From Clostridia bacterium (GTDB taxonomy: Bacteria > Bacillota > Clostridia > Christensenellales > Borkfalkiaceae), in the NCBI GenBank assembly GCA_900770185.1, contig CAAGJM010000015.1, forward strand, positions 1 through 64,000: 64,000 nt of DNA, read 5' to 3'. This document shows, piece by piece, positions 48,504-57,722 of this stretch. Under the pieces are notes generated by a model that was given only the letters and a program-made list of their open reading frames with translations, did not search any database and was not told where the DNA came from. Within the stretch, counting starts at the first letter, position 1. Each line of letters starts with the position of its first letter. A program made the translations under genes and the position numbers.

Positions 48504-50866
48504 AAATCTCTCACCGCCGTTTTGAATACTTCGTTCACGTTTTCAACGGGTATAAATTTAATTTTTTCGGCTATTTCTTTAGGAATTTCTTCCAAATCTT
48601 TAACGTTTGCTTTCGGGATGATAACCTTTTTGATGCCCAAGCGATATGCGGCTAAGGCCTTTTCTTTAAGCCCGCCTATCGGAAGCACGTTGCCGCGCAG
48701 GGTTACTTCGCCCGTCATTGCGATATTGCGGCGGACTTTTTTGCCCGTTAATGCGGATAAAATTGCGGTTGCCATGGTTATACCCGCACTCGGCCCGTCC
48801 TTCGGGGTTGCGCCTTCGGGGACGTGAACGTGTATGTCGGTGTTTTCGAAAATCGTGCTGTCGATGCCGTATTTCTGAGCGTTCGCGCGGATAAAACTTA
48901 TAGCCGTCTTTGCGCTTTCCTTCATAACGTCGCCGAGTTTTCCGGTGAGCGCAAGTTCGCCTTTGCCGCGCATGGTAGCGACTTCTATCGTGAGAGTAAC
49001 GCCGCCGATAGCCGTCCACGCTAAGCCCGTTGCCGAACCTATCTGATCTTTTTCGACCGCGCCGTTATTTACGAACTTGAACGCGCCTAAGTATTCTTCA
49101 ACGTTTTTATCGGTTACGGTGACCTTTTCGCCACGACCGTTTTCGGCAACGCGGGTTGCCACTTTACGCGCCACCGCGCCGATTTCCTGCTCTAATTTTC
49201 TGACCCCCGCTTCGCCCGTGTAGCCCTTTATTATGGCGCGAATTCCTTCTTCCGAAAACTCTAAATCCATGTCCGTCAAGCCGTTTTCGGCGACTTGTTT
49301 GGGAACCAAATATCTAAGCGCAATCTGAATTTTTTCTTCTTCGGTATATCCCGCGATGTCAATGACTTCCATTCTGTCCAGAAGAGGCGCGGGGATAGTG
49401 TCCTTACTATTCGCGGTGGTTATGAACATAACCTTGCTAAGGTCGTAAGGGATTTCCAGATACCTGTCGCGGAAGGTCGAGTTTTGCTCGGGGTCCAATA
49501 CTTCGAGAAGCGCGCTTGCGGGGTCGCCTCGCAAATCGCTTGAAAGTTTGTCTATTTCGTCGAGCAAAAATACGGGGTTTATCGTTCCCGCTTCTTTCAT
49601 TCCGTAAATTATGCGCCCCGGCATCGCGCCGATATAGGTCTTGCGGTGACCCCTTATTTCGGCTTCGTCCTTAACGCCGCCGAGGCTCATTCTCACAAGT
49701 TTGCGGTTAAGCGCGCGCGCAACCGATTTCGCAATCGAAGTTTTTCCCACGCCCGGGGGGCCCACCAAGCACAAAATAGGCCCTTTTAAACTATTCGTAA
49801 GTTTAAGTACGGCAAGGTATTCGACTATGCGCTCTTTTACTTTATCTAAACCGAAGTGGTCTTCTTCAAGTATCTTTTTGCACTCGGTTAAACTTTCGGT
49901 GTCCGTGCTTTCGGTCTTGAACGGAAGGTCCAAAACCCAGTCGATATACGTCCTTAAAACGGTATAGTCGGGGGAAGACGGCTGCATTTTGCCCATGCGG
50001 AAAAGTTCTTTCAAAACCTTTTCTTCACTGTCTTTGGGCAAGCCCTTTTCTTTAATTTCCTGCTCTAACCTGTCGGTTTCGCGCTCGTCGTCGCCGAGTT
50101 CTTGGTGGATAGCCTTGATTTGCTCGCGAAGATAAAACTCTTTCTGGCTCTTTTCAACGCTTTCTTTAACCCTTTCGGCAATGTTTTTTTCGGCTTTGGC
50201 AATCTCTGTTTCAACGCTTAAAAGCTCGCAAAACTTAGTGATTCGCGCTTTCGTGTCGGTTAATTCCAGAAGAGTTTGCTTGTCCGTTTCTTTAAAAGGC
50301 AAATTAAACGCCGCAACGTTTATAAATTCGTTGACGCTATCTAAATTAGAGATATTCAAAAAGGCTTCGCGGTTATTTTTGAAAACCCCCGCAAAGTTAT
50401 CTTTAAAAAGCTGCTTTGCGTATCTGAACGCGCCCTGCGTTTCGGCGTCAGAGTCATCCGTTTCGGCAAGTTTTTCGGCGTCGAAGTAAAAATAATCGTC
50501 GCTGCTTATTTCGGCTACGATTTTAACCCTGAAAAGCCCTTCGGCGGTAATTCTGAAATTTTCTCCGCCCACCTTTCCGAGCGTGCCGAGTTTTATAACC
50601 GTGCCGACGGTGTACAAATCTTTAGCTTCGGGCATATCTACGTCGGGCGTTTTTTGCGTAACCGCTATGACGAGTTTATCCCCCGAAAGCGCGGCTTTGA
50701 CGGCGTTAAGCGATTTAAGCCTGCCGATGTCCACGCTCGTAAAAACGTTGGGGAACAGCGTTTTGCCCCTCAGCGCAATGGTGGGGGCTTTTATTAAATT
50801 GGGGTTTGCCGCTTCGGCGGCGACTTCCGCTTCGCCGTTTTCGGGCAAAATTTCTTTATTTTCCAT
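48500..50866 (-). CDS. lon: ATP-dependent protease La (Lon)
   Basis: Cytosolic AAA+ protease degrading misfolded and regulatory proteins. LON substrate domain at about 25-215, AAA+ with Walker A GPPGVGKTSIAKSVA, then the protease domain with catalytic Ser in KDGPSAGIT and Lys in GGLKEKALAA. At 788 residues it is full-length, without a transmembrane segment, so LonA-type. Upstream there is a leader of about 200 nt. No CtsR or HrcA operator was seen. Confidence 0.98.
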   Translation of the reverse strand: MENKEILPENGEAEVAAEAANPNLIKAPTIALRGKTLFPNVFTSVDIGRLKSLNAVKAALSGDKLVIAVTQKTPDVDMPEAKDLYTVGTVIKLGTLGKVGGENFRITAEGLFRVKIVAEISSDDYFYFDAEKLAETDDSDAETQGAFRYAKQLFKDNFAGVFKNNREAFLNISNLDSVNEFINVAAFNLPFKETDKQTLLELTDTKARITKFCELLSVETEIAKAEKNIAERVKESVEKSQKEFYLREQIKAIHQELGDDERETDRLEQEIKEKGLPKDSEEKVLKELFRMGKMQPSSPDYTVLRTYIDWVLDLPFKTESTDTESLTECKKILEEDHFGLDKVKERIVEYLAVLKLTNSLKGPILCLVGPPGVGKTSIAKSVARALNRKLVRMSLGGVKDEAEIRGHRKTYIGAMPGRIIYGMKEAGTINPVFLLDEIDKLSSDLRGDPASALLEVLDPEQNSTFRDRYLEIPYDLSKVMFITTANSKDTIPAPLLDRMEVIDIAGYTEEEKIQIALRYLVPKQVAENGLTDMDLEFSEEGIRAIIKGYTGEAGVRKLEQEIGAVARKVATRVAENGRGEKVTVTDKNVEEYLGAFKFVNNGAVEKDQIGSATGLAWTAIGGVTLTIEVATMRGKGELALTGKLGDVMKESAKTAISFIRANAQKYGIDSTIFENTDIHVHVPEGATPKDGPSAGITMATAILSALTGKKVRRNIAMTGEVTLRGNVLPIGGLKEKALAAYRLGIKKVIIPKANVKDLEEIPKEIAEKIKFIPVENVNEVFKTAVRDL

Positions 50867-51071
50867 ATATATCCTTTATTCGTTTCGGTCGGGGTTTTGC
50901 GGTTTTACGCTTTTATATAGCCGCGGTTATGGACGCATATATCAGCCGCCGCAAGTTTACGGCAACCGTATAGGCAGCGCCCGCAATTATCCGCCCGCCG
51001 AATTTTTTTGAGTGAGATTAGTTGTAGTAAAAAGGTGCGTTTTTAATATCGCGTGCGTTTTTAATTAACTA

Positions 51072-51099
51072 AGTATATCTATAATATAAGTTTTGTCAA
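51072..51099 (-). promoter_or_regulatory. lon: lon-engB promoter with long leader
   Basis: Minus strand: -35 TTGACA (51094-51099), 16-bp spacer, -10 TATACT (51072-51077). The start codon is about 200 bp away. The leader includes two copies of GTGCGTTTTTAAT near 51034-51065 and several G/C-rich short palindromes, but no riboswitch I can name. Confidence 0.7.
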
Positions 51100-51204
51100 T
51101 ATTTTTCAAGTATTTTTTTCGCGCCGCCCGTATTTTACGCGCCCCCGCGTAAAATTTCGCTTATTTGACACAGTTTTAAGTAAAAATCGGTTAAATTTTG
51201 CCAA

Positions 51205-51505
51205 TTCAACCCCTAAACGCGGGCGGAGGTTGTTTGCCTTCGTGTGTCGGTCGAGTTCAAATGATTCAAACTTCAACCCCTAATAACGGGCGGAGGTTGG
51301 TTTGCCCTACAAACTTGACGTAGGGCGGGGGCTTGCTCCCGCCGCCGTAGTATTATCCCGCCTCCCTAAGCGCAAGCGAAATATCTCGTGGAAACGGCAA
51401 CGGTCGCTAAAAACGGGCGGCTCACAAAAAGCTATCGAAGATTGCCGCTTCCGCGTAAGACTTCTTCGTTTCGCTGTCGCTTCACTCAGAATGACAGTGA
51501 TATAA
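51205..51505 (+). repeat. Cluster of dispersed repeats upstream of lon
   Basis: Contains two direct repeats TTCAACCCCTAA..CGGGCGGAGGTTG (51205 and 51272), a 27-base palindromic unit at 51318-51344 identical to 193-219 on the other strand, 22 bases (51375-51396) identical to 46834-46855, and the element end TTCACTCAGAATGACA near 51480-51495. No gene is seen in 51100-51540. Confidence 0.75.
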
Positions 51506-51540
51506 TCTAACCGCTAACCGCTAATCACTAAAACAAAAAT

Positions 51541-51690
51541 GAGGAGCGTTGCACTATGAGTTAAATTTTTTGCCGCTAAAAAAACCGTTTAGGCAAGGCA
51601 GTTCCCCGCCGCTGTACTTTTTGTACAGCAAGCGGTAACTAACGACGCATAAGCGGGAATTTTTAGTCAAAAAAATAACGAGATAGCTAA
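51541..51690 (-). repeat. Hairpin repeat element, copy B (after clpX)
   Basis: Central hairpin at 51600-51640: outer arm AGTT/AACT, inner stem GCTGTAC/GTACAGC closing a TTTTT loop. The box GTTTAGGCAAGGCA (51587-51600) is exact with copy A, and so is most of the right flank (TAACGACGCATAA). The outer flanks also pair imperfectly (51560-51580 with 51650-51680). Compared with copy A, arm bases differ but pairing is kept. It starts about 55 bp after the clpX stop, beyond its terminator. Confidence 0.7.
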
Positions 51691-51715
51691 AAAAGCGACG
51701 ACCCGACCAAACAAA

Positions 51716-51740
51716 AAACTTCCGCACGAAGCGGAAGTTT
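51716..51740 (-). terminator. Intrinsic terminator of tig-clpP-clpX
   Basis: Stem AAACTTCCGC/GCGGAAGTTT with an ACGAA loop, followed on the minus strand by TTTTGTTTGG, 5 bp after the clpX stop. Confidence 0.85.
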
Positions 51741-51744
51741 TTAT

Positions 51745-52983
51745 TTATGCGGTTTGTTTAAAAATAAGTTCGGGTTTTTTGTTGCCTTTAACAACGTCCG
51801 CATCGATAACGACCTTTTCAACCCCTGTTTCCGTAGGGATATCGTACATGCAGTCGAGCATCATGTTCTCGAAAATCGTTCTTAACCCCCTTGCGCCCGT
51901 CTTTAAACTTATCGCTTTTTTTGCGATTTCGCGCACTGCGTCTTCTTTTACGACGAGTTCGCAATCGTCCATTCCGATAAGTTTTTCGTACTGTTTGACG
52001 AGAGCGTTTTTAGGCTCGGTCATAATCTTCACCAGCGCGTCTTCGTCAAGCGCGTCGAGCGAAACGGTTATGGGCACGCGCCCCACGAATTCGGGTATAA
52101 GCCCGTACTTCGTTAAGTCCTGCGGCTGAACGTCGGATAAAACGCCCGCGCCCGCGCCGAGTTTATCGACCGTACCGCCGAAGCCTAAGCTCGACGTGTC
52201 TTTGCGCTTTTCGATGATTTTATCAAGCCCGACGAACGCGCCGCCGCATATAAACAAAATGTTGGTGGTGTCGATGTGCAAAAGTTCCTGCTGGGGGTGC
52301 TTTCTGCCGCCCTGCGGGGGGACGGATGCGACGGTGCTTTCGATAATTTTAAGCAACGCCTGCTGCACGCCCTCGCCCGAAACGTCGCGCGTGATGGACA
52401 TGTTTTCGCTTTTCCGCGCGATTTTGTCGATTTCGTCGATATAAACGATTCCGCGTTCGGCGCGGGCGATATCGTAGTCGGCATTCTGAATGAGTTTAAG
52501 AAGAATGTTCTCGACGTCTTCGCCGACGTAGCCCGCTTCGGTAAGCGTGGTAGCGTCCGCAACGGCAAACGGCACGTTTAGTATGCGCGCAAGCGTTCTT
52601 GCAAGCAGCGTTTTGCCCGAACCCGTGGGGCCTAAAAGCAAAATGTTGCTCTTTTCGATTTCCGTATCGTCGCCTTTTAGTTTTTTACTGCCGATGCGCT
52701 TATAGTGGTTGTAAACGGCGACGGACAAAACCTTTTTCGCTCTGTCCTGCCCGATAATATACTTATCGAGTTCGTCTTTTATTTCGCGCGGTTTTAAAAG
52801 TTTTAAGTTATCGTCCGCGGTTTCGGAAGCGTCTTCCAAAAGAACGTTATTGCAGATTTCCAAGCACTCGTCGCAAATGTATAAGCCGTTGGGACCCGCG
52901 ACCAAGCGTTTTGCAAGTTCTTTCGGTTTGCCGCAAAAAGCGCAATAGGCGCCGTCGTTTTTAAATTCGCCTGTTCCTGCCAT
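51745..52983 (-). CDS. clpX: ATP-dependent Clp protease ATP-binding subunit ClpX
   Basis: AAA+ unfoldase feeding ClpP. The N-terminal zinc-binding domain has CAFCGK...CDECLEIC (four Cys), Walker A GPTGSGKTLLA, Walker B VYIDEIDK, and the pore loop GYVGEDVE. At 412 residues it is normal. It lies 60 bp after clpP in the classic tig-clpP-clpX order, which lets targeting and degradation be co-expressed. Confidence 0.98.
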   Translation of the reverse strand: MAGTGEFKNDGAYCAFCGKPKELAKRLVAGPNGLYICDECLEICNNVLLEDASETADDNLKLLKPREIKDELDKYIIGQDRAKKVLSVAVYNHYKRIGSKKLKGDDTEIEKSNILLLGPTGSGKTLLARTLARILNVPFAVADATTLTEAGYVGEDVENILLKLIQNADYDIARAERGIVYIDEIDKIARKSENMSITRDVSGEGVQQALLKIIESTVASVPPQGGRKHPQQELLHIDTTNILFICGGAFVGLDKIIEKRKDTSSLGFGGTVDKLGAGAGVLSDVQPQDLTKYGLIPEFVGRVPITVSLDALDEDALVKIMTEPKNALVKQYEKLIGMDDCELVVKEDAVREIAKKAISLKTGARGLRTIFENMMLDCMYDIPTETGVEKVVIDADVVKGNKKPELIFKQTA

Positions 52984-53043
52984 TCAATCTCCTTTATAGA
53001 GCCGCAAAGTTTTGAATAGTTCAAAACTTGCCGCCCCGCTAAA

Positions 53044-53625
53044 CTACCTGTTGTAGTAAATTTTGTCGATAAGCCCGTATTCAAGCGCGTCTTCGCTCGA
53101 CAAATAGTTGTCCCTGTCGGTGTCCTTTTCGATTTGCTCGATAGGCTTACCCGTGTTTTCGGACAAAATTTTGTTGAGTTTTTGCTTGATTTTCAAAATA
53201 TGGTCGGCTTGAATTTTAATATCGCTTGCCTGACCCTGCGCGCCGCCGAGGGGCTGGTGAATCATAATTTCGCTGTTAGGAAGAGCGAAACGTTTGCCCT
53301 TTTTGCCGCTGCTTAATAAAAACGCCCCCATAGAAGCCGCTAAGCCGATGCAAATGGTCGAAACGTCGCACTTGACGTAATTCATCGTGTCGTAAATGGC
53401 AAGCCCCGCCGAAACGGAACCGCCCGGGCTGTTTATATACAGGCAAATATCCTTTTCGGGGTCTTTACCTTCAAGGTATATAAGCTGGGCGACTATCGTG
53501 TTTGCGACGGCGTCGTCAATCTCGCCCGAAAGCATTATAATTCTGTCTTCTAAAAGGCGGGAGTATATATCGTAAGTCCTTTCGCCTTTGTTGGACTGCT
53601 CTACGACGTAGGGAATCAAAGCCAT
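53044..53625 (-). CDS. clpP: ATP-dependent Clp protease proteolytic subunit
   Basis: Serine peptidase that forms the double-heptamer chamber used by ClpX. Catalytic Ser in GLAASMGAFLL, His in MIHQPLGGAQGQASD and Asp in DRDNYLSSEDA. At 193 residues it is the standard length; the short propeptide is MALIPYVVEQSNKGERTYDI. It starts 10 bp after trigger factor. Confidence 0.98.
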   Translation of the reverse strand: MALIPYVVEQSNKGERTYDIYSRLLEDRIIMLSGEIDDAVANTIVAQLIYLEGKDPEKDICLYINSPGGSVSAGLAIYDTMNYVKCDVSTICIGLAASMGAFLLSSGKKGKRFALPNSEIMIHQPLGGAQGQASDIKIQADHILKIKQKLNKILSENTGKPIEQIEKDTDRDNYLSSEDALEYGLIDKIYYNR

Positions 53626-53635
53626 TTTACGCTCC

Positions 53636-54922
53636 TTAATCTACTTTATTGTTGGCGGTTAAAAACGCGAAGAGTTTATCGATTAAAACGTTGTTTTCAA
53701 AGTACGCTATCTGGCGTTCGTTCAAAGACTTTTTGTATTCTTCTGCGTCTTTACCCATAGCGATTGCCTGGTCGGCAATCTTTTTGTCTATTTCGTCTTG
53801 TTCTGCCTTAATGTTTTCGACGGTTAAAATTTTGTCGATGACAAGTTGAATTTTAACCTGTTCTTCGGCTTGTTTGCGGAAGCCCTTTCTATAATCGTCC
53901 ATGGTCTGTTTGGTGTATTTAAGGTAGTCTTCGAGTTTAAGACCCTGATACATCATTCTGTATTCCATGTCGGAAACCATGCTGTCGATTTGTCTTTCGA
54001 TAAGCGCGTCGGGAATTTCGACTTCGCACTTTTCTGCAATGGCTTTTATAATTTTATCTTCCGTTTCGGCTTTGGCGCGCTTAGCGTTCGACTCCTGAAG
54101 TTTCTTCTTCGTGTCGGCCTTATACGCTTCGACGGACTCTGCGCCCGCGGCGTCCTTTATAAACTCGTCATTGATTTCGGGAAGTTCTTTCGCCTTGATT
54201 TCGTGAAGTTTAATGTGGAAAACGGCGTTTTTGCCCTTAAGGTTTTCCGCGCCGTAATCGTCGGGGAATTTAACGGTTATGTCTTTTTCTTCGCCGATAT
54301 TCATGCCTTCGACTTGTTCTTCGAATCCGGGGATAAATCTGCCCGAACCGAGTTCCAAGGTCTGTTTTTCGGCGGTGCCGCCGTCAAACTTAACGCCGTC
54401 TACGCTGCCGCTATAATCGATTACGGTTATATCGCCGTTTTTAGCGGCTCTATCTTTCACGGCAACTTCTCTTGCGTTTCTTTGCTGTAAGCGTTTAAGT
54501 TCCGCTTCGACGTCGGCGTCAGTTACATTATACTCAACCTTATCGAACTTTATACCCTTGTACTCGGCAAGTTTGACTTCGGGTTTTACGGGTACGACCG
54601 CTACCATGGTTATGCCGTCGTCGGAAATTTTTTCTATTTCGATTTCGGGTCTGTCAATCGCTTCGATGGTCGGTTCTTTTTCTAAAATAGCGTAGTAGTG
54701 TTCGGGGAAAGCGGCGTTAATCGCTTCTTCATAGAACACGCCTTTGCCGTACTGCTGTTCGATGACGTGTTTGGGTGCTTTACCCTTTCTGAAACCGGGG
54801 ATGTTGAATCTCCCTTTGGTTTTATCGTACGCTTTTTGAATAGCGTTTTCCCATTCTTGTTTGTCAAGAGTGATTTTAATGCGGACTACGCTTTTTTCAG
54901 CGGGTGCAACTTCATAGTTCAT
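53636..54922 (-). CDS. tig: Trigger factor
   Basis: Ribosome-bound chaperone and peptidyl-prolyl isomerase. The ribosome-docking signature GRFNIPGFRKGKAPKHVIEQ is at residues about 36-55, the FKBP domain (DITVIDYSGSVDGVKFDGG, GSGRFIPGFEEQV) at about 165-245, and the helical C-terminal domain beyond. At 428 residues it is normal. First gene of the tig-clpP-clpX operon. Confidence 0.97.
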   Translation of the reverse strand: MNYEVAPAEKSVVRIKITLDKQEWENAIQKAYDKTKGRFNIPGFRKGKAPKHVIEQQYGKGVFYEEAINAAFPEHYYAILEKEPTIEAIDRPEIEIEKISDDGITMVAVVPVKPEVKLAEYKGIKFDKVEYNVTDADVEAELKRLQQRNAREVAVKDRAAKNGDITVIDYSGSVDGVKFDGGTAEKQTLELGSGRFIPGFEEQVEGMNIGEEKDITVKFPDDYGAENLKGKNAVFHIKLHEIKAKELPEINDEFIKDAAGAESVEAYKADTKKKLQESNAKRAKAETEDKIIKAIAEKCEVEIPDALIERQIDSMVSDMEYRMMYQGLKLEDYLKYTKQTMDDYRKGFRKQAEEQVKIQLVIDKILTVENIKAEQDEIDKKIADQAIAMGKDAEEYKKSLNERQIAYFENNVLIDKLFAFLTANNKVD

Positions 54923-54989
54923 AAGTATTCTCCTATATATACCTTATTTTTGTTAATAGACTTATTTATTTAAGTTCGTATACCTGTTT

Positions 54990-55018
54990 ATTTTAACAAA
55001 GTTAAAGGTAATTGTAAA
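54990..55018 (-). promoter_or_regulatory. tig: Promoter of tig-clpP-clpX
   Basis: Minus strand: -35 TTTACA (55013-55018), 17-bp spacer, -10 TAAAAT (54990-54995), about 60 bp before the start. A plus-strand TATAAT at 55085-55090 probably serves the divergent rqcH. No CtsR or CIRCE heat-shock operator was seen. Confidence 0.7.
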
Positions 55019-55120
55019 GTTTTTGCGGCTTGTTTTTTATTTTCATTTACTTTTTACGCAAAATGGGTTAATATTTAGTAGCATTATAATAGATAGCGCG
55101 TACCGAAAAAAGGACTTATT

Positions 55121-56809
55121 ATGCCCAAAGATTTTTATTCCGTATATAAAACCGCTTTAACGCTTAACGAAAAGCTTCGCGGCGCGAAAGTAAATAAAAT
55201 AACCCAGCCCGAAAATTACGAGCTTGATTTTTTGCTGTACAACGGGAAATCTTTCACCCTTACGGTGAACGTTTCGCCCGAGCTTTTGCGCGCGGGGCTT
55301 ACCGATATCGAAAAGCCGTCGCCCGCCGCCGCTCCGAGTTTTTGCATGCTGCTAAGAAAGTATCTTCAGGGCGGCGAGATAACGGGGGTCAGAACCCTTA
55401 ACGACGACCGCATTATAGATATAAGTTTCACGAATAAAAACGACTTTTTCGAGACGGAAAACCTTGACCTTATAGTCGAACTTATGGGCAAGTTCAGCAA
55501 CGCTTTTTTGGTTAAAGACGGATGTATAGCGGGCGCGCTTAAAAACGCGCCGAGAGAACTTTCCGCCAAGCGGCTTATCGCAAGCGGGCTTAAATATACC
55601 TTTATCGAAAAAGATTATAAACCCCTTTTGTGGGATGCGGAAGCTCTCAAAAAAACTTTCCGCAATAACGAAGGTTTAACTGCGGACTTTCTTATCAAAA
55701 ACTTCGGCGGGCTATCCCCCGTGACGGCGGAAGAGGCGGTTTATCGCATTAAAAAACTAAGCTATAATTACGACTTGTTCGCAAAAGAATTTTTAAGCCT
55801 TTTACACTCCCCCGAAGGTGTTATAATAACCGACGAAAAGGGCTTCAAGGACGTCTACCCGTTCGACTACTTGTCGCTTAACGGAAAAAGGCGTGAATAC
55901 AGCGATTTTTTGAGCGCGCAAAAGGCATATTTCGACGGGAAGCAAATTAAAAAAACCGTTGATGGCAAGCGGCGCGAAATTTTAAGCGCGATAACCCCGC
56001 ACATAAAGCACGAACAAAAAAAATTATCTAATATTTTGCTTAAAATCGAGTCCGCTAAAGACGCGGATAAATATAGGCTTTACGGCGAACTTATAACCGC
56101 AAGCGCGTACGCTGTAAAGCGCGGGGATAAGCGCGCGGAACTTACGAATTATTATTCCGACAATCAGGAAAAAATCGTCATTCCGCTCGACGAAAATTTA
56201 AGCCCGCAAAAAAACGCGCAAAAGTATTTTGCAAGGTACGCTAAACTTAAAAACACTTTAAAAGCGGCTATCCCGCAAAAAGAAGAAACGGAAGCGCGGC
56301 TTAAATATTTAAGCGAACTTAAATCCGAAGCGGAAGAACTTTTGACCGACGACGATTACAGGGATATTAAAGAAGAACTCGTTTTAAGCGGACTTTTAAA
56401 AGCCGAAAAATCGAAACGCACCGAAAAAAAGCGGGTTAGCGAATACTTGTCGTTCGAATATCTCGGCTTTAAGATTTTTGCGGGCAAAAACAACGTGCAA
56501 AACGACAGGCTCACTTTTTCAAGCCACGGCGGGGATATATGGCTGCACGTTAAAAACTACCGCTCGTCGCACGTTATAATAAAAACCGATGGGAAAGAGC
56601 CGCCCGAAGCGGTTTTACTTACCGCCGCCGAGATAGCGGCGTATTATAGCGAAGTAAAACTTAGCGGAACGAAAACCGCGGTTGACTACACCTACAAAAA
56701 ATTCGTAAAAAAACCGCCCAAAGCTAACCCCGGCGCGGTTATTTACACCGATTTTAAAACGCTTACGGTTATCCCGAACGCGCACGACGAGTTAAAAATA
56801 ACTAAATAA
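55121..56809 (+). CDS. rqcH: Rqc2/RqcH homologue (NFACT family)
   Basis: Ribosome quality control factor: binds peptidyl-tRNA on split 50S subunits and adds C-terminal alanine tails that mark stalled chains for ClpXP-type proteases. NFACT-N at 1-200, coiled-coil region about 280-430, and NFACT-R with SHGGDIWLHVKNYRSSHVII near 465-485. At 562 residues it is normal. Ribosome binding site AAAAGGAC. It diverges from tig-clpP-clpX, the machinery that removes its products. Confidence 0.95.
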   Translation: MPKDFYSVYKTALTLNEKLRGAKVNKITQPENYELDFLLYNGKSFTLTVNVSPELLRAGLTDIEKPSPAAAPSFCMLLRKYLQGGEITGVRTLNDDRIIDISFTNKNDFFETENLDLIVELMGKFSNAFLVKDGCIAGALKNAPRELSAKRLIASGLKYTFIEKDYKPLLWDAEALKKTFRNNEGLTADFLIKNFGGLSPVTAEEAVYRIKKLSYNYDLFAKEFLSLLHSPEGVIITDEKGFKDVYPFDYLSLNGKRREYSDFLSAQKAYFDGKQIKKTVDGKRREILSAITPHIKHEQKKLSNILLKIESAKDADKYRLYGELITASAYAVKRGDKRAELTNYYSDNQEKIVIPLDENLSPQKNAQKYFARYAKLKNTLKAAIPQKEETEARLKYLSELKSEAEELLTDDDYRDIKEELVLSGLLKAEKSKRTEKKRVSEYLSFEYLGFKIFAGKNNVQNDRLTFSSHGGDIWLHVKNYRSSHVIIKTDGKEPPEAVLLTAAEIAAYYSEVKLSGTKTAVDYTYKKFVKKPPKANPGAVIYTDFKTLTVIPNAHDELKITK

Positions 56810-56821
56810 ACTATATAAACA

Positions 56822-56850
56822 CGGGCGCGCCGAAAAATTCGGCGCGCCCG
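56822..56850. terminator. Terminator between rqcH and the RluA-type gene
   Basis: Perfect 13-bp stem CGGGCGCGCCGAA/TTCGGCGCGCCCG with an AAA loop; CATTTTTAATT follows on the plus strand. It also lies 20 bp after the stop of the convergent gene. Confidence 0.88.
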
Positions 56851-56870
56851 CATTTTTAATTATAATTTTT

Positions 56871-57722
56871 TTAAAAACAGGGAAAACGTTCCTTATCTGA
56901 CTCCGTTTTGACGGTTTTGCCGTTCAAATAGCTAAGGGGGCTGTTATCCCCGAAGTTAAAGGTTATTTCTGCGGCGATAAGCCGCTGATATTTAGCCTTA
57001 TGTTTTTTGTTTATTTCGTTCACGCCGTACTTTCCGTCGCCGATGATAAAATGCCCGTGGTATGCTAAGTGGGCGCGTATCTGGTGGGTTTTGCCCGTTA
57101 TTAAATCGACCTTTAAAAGGCTCGTTTCGCCGCGCGCTTCAAGCGTTTCGTACTCGGTTATTATCTTAACCGCGCCCGCAACGGGCGTTTTAAAAATTTT
57201 AACCGTACCGCTCTTTTCGTCCTTTAAAAGATAGTCCGTAAGCCTGCCCGACCGGGGCGAAAAAACGCCGTAAACCTCCGCTAAATACGTCTTTTTTATA
57301 AGCCGCGATTTGAACGACCGATAGGCTTCTTTTTCGGCAACGTCGTTAAGAGTAAAAACCACTAAACCCTGCGTGTTCGTATCTATTCTGTGCGCAAGCC
57401 GAGCGGAAGGATAACTACCCTTTACCCGACTTTCAAAATCGTAAATATCCGTTTTTGCGGGCTTTACGGCAACGAGCAAATTATCGTCTTTAAACGCGAC
57501 GGTTATAGGCTTAACTTCGGCGGTTTTTTTACTTTCGTCAAAGTAAACTTTTATCTCGTCGCCGATATCGACGGTTACGTCAAAGTTCACCCTTTTGCCG
57601 CAAACCGAAATATCTTTTTTGCGCAAAAGTTTCATAAACTCGCCGTAACTTAACTTATCGCCGTAAAAACGAAGGACGACTTTATTCAGTTTTTCTCTTT
57701 TTTGTGCGATAAAACTTTTCAT
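56871..57722 (-). CDS. RluA-family pseudouridine synthase
   Basis: Isomerises uridine in rRNA or tRNA. The catalytic motif is ARLAHRIDTNTQGLVVF (Asp in HRID), the usual Ser after Thr being Gln here; the second motif LITGKTHQIRAHLAYHGHFI is intact. An S4-like RNA-binding segment occupies about residues 25-70. At 283 residues it is normal. Its first 41 bp overlap the end of feoB in another frame, an unusually long overlap. Target site cannot be assigned. Confidence 0.88.
   Translation of the reverse strand: MKSFIAQKREKLNKVVLRFYGDKLSYGEFMKLLRKKDISVCGKRVNFDVTVDIGDEIKVYFDESKKTAEVKPITVAFKDDNLLVAVKPAKTDIYDFESRVKGSYPSARLAHRIDTNTQGLVVFTLNDVAEKEAYRSFKSRLIKKTYLAEVYGVFSPRSGRLTDYLLKDEKSGTVKIFKTPVAGAVKIITEYETLEARGETSLLKVDLITGKTHQIRAHLAYHGHFIIGDGKYGVNEINKKHKAKYQRLIAAEITFNFGDNSPLSYLNGKTVKTESDKERFPCF

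Noticed and set aside
48114..48827. 237-residue plus-strand frame opposite engB and lon
   Set aside because: Mirror of two well-supported genes, with no motif and no ribosome binding site.
51205..51540. Possible CRISPR array or phage attachment site in the repeat cluster upstream of lon
   Set aside because: Repeats are irregular in spacing and sequence, no spacer pattern exists and no cas or integrase genes are near.
53846..54490. 214-residue plus-strand frame antisense to trigger factor
   Set aside because: It lies wholly within tig. Its Phe/Val-rich composition is the usual mirror of a Lys/Glu-rich gene.
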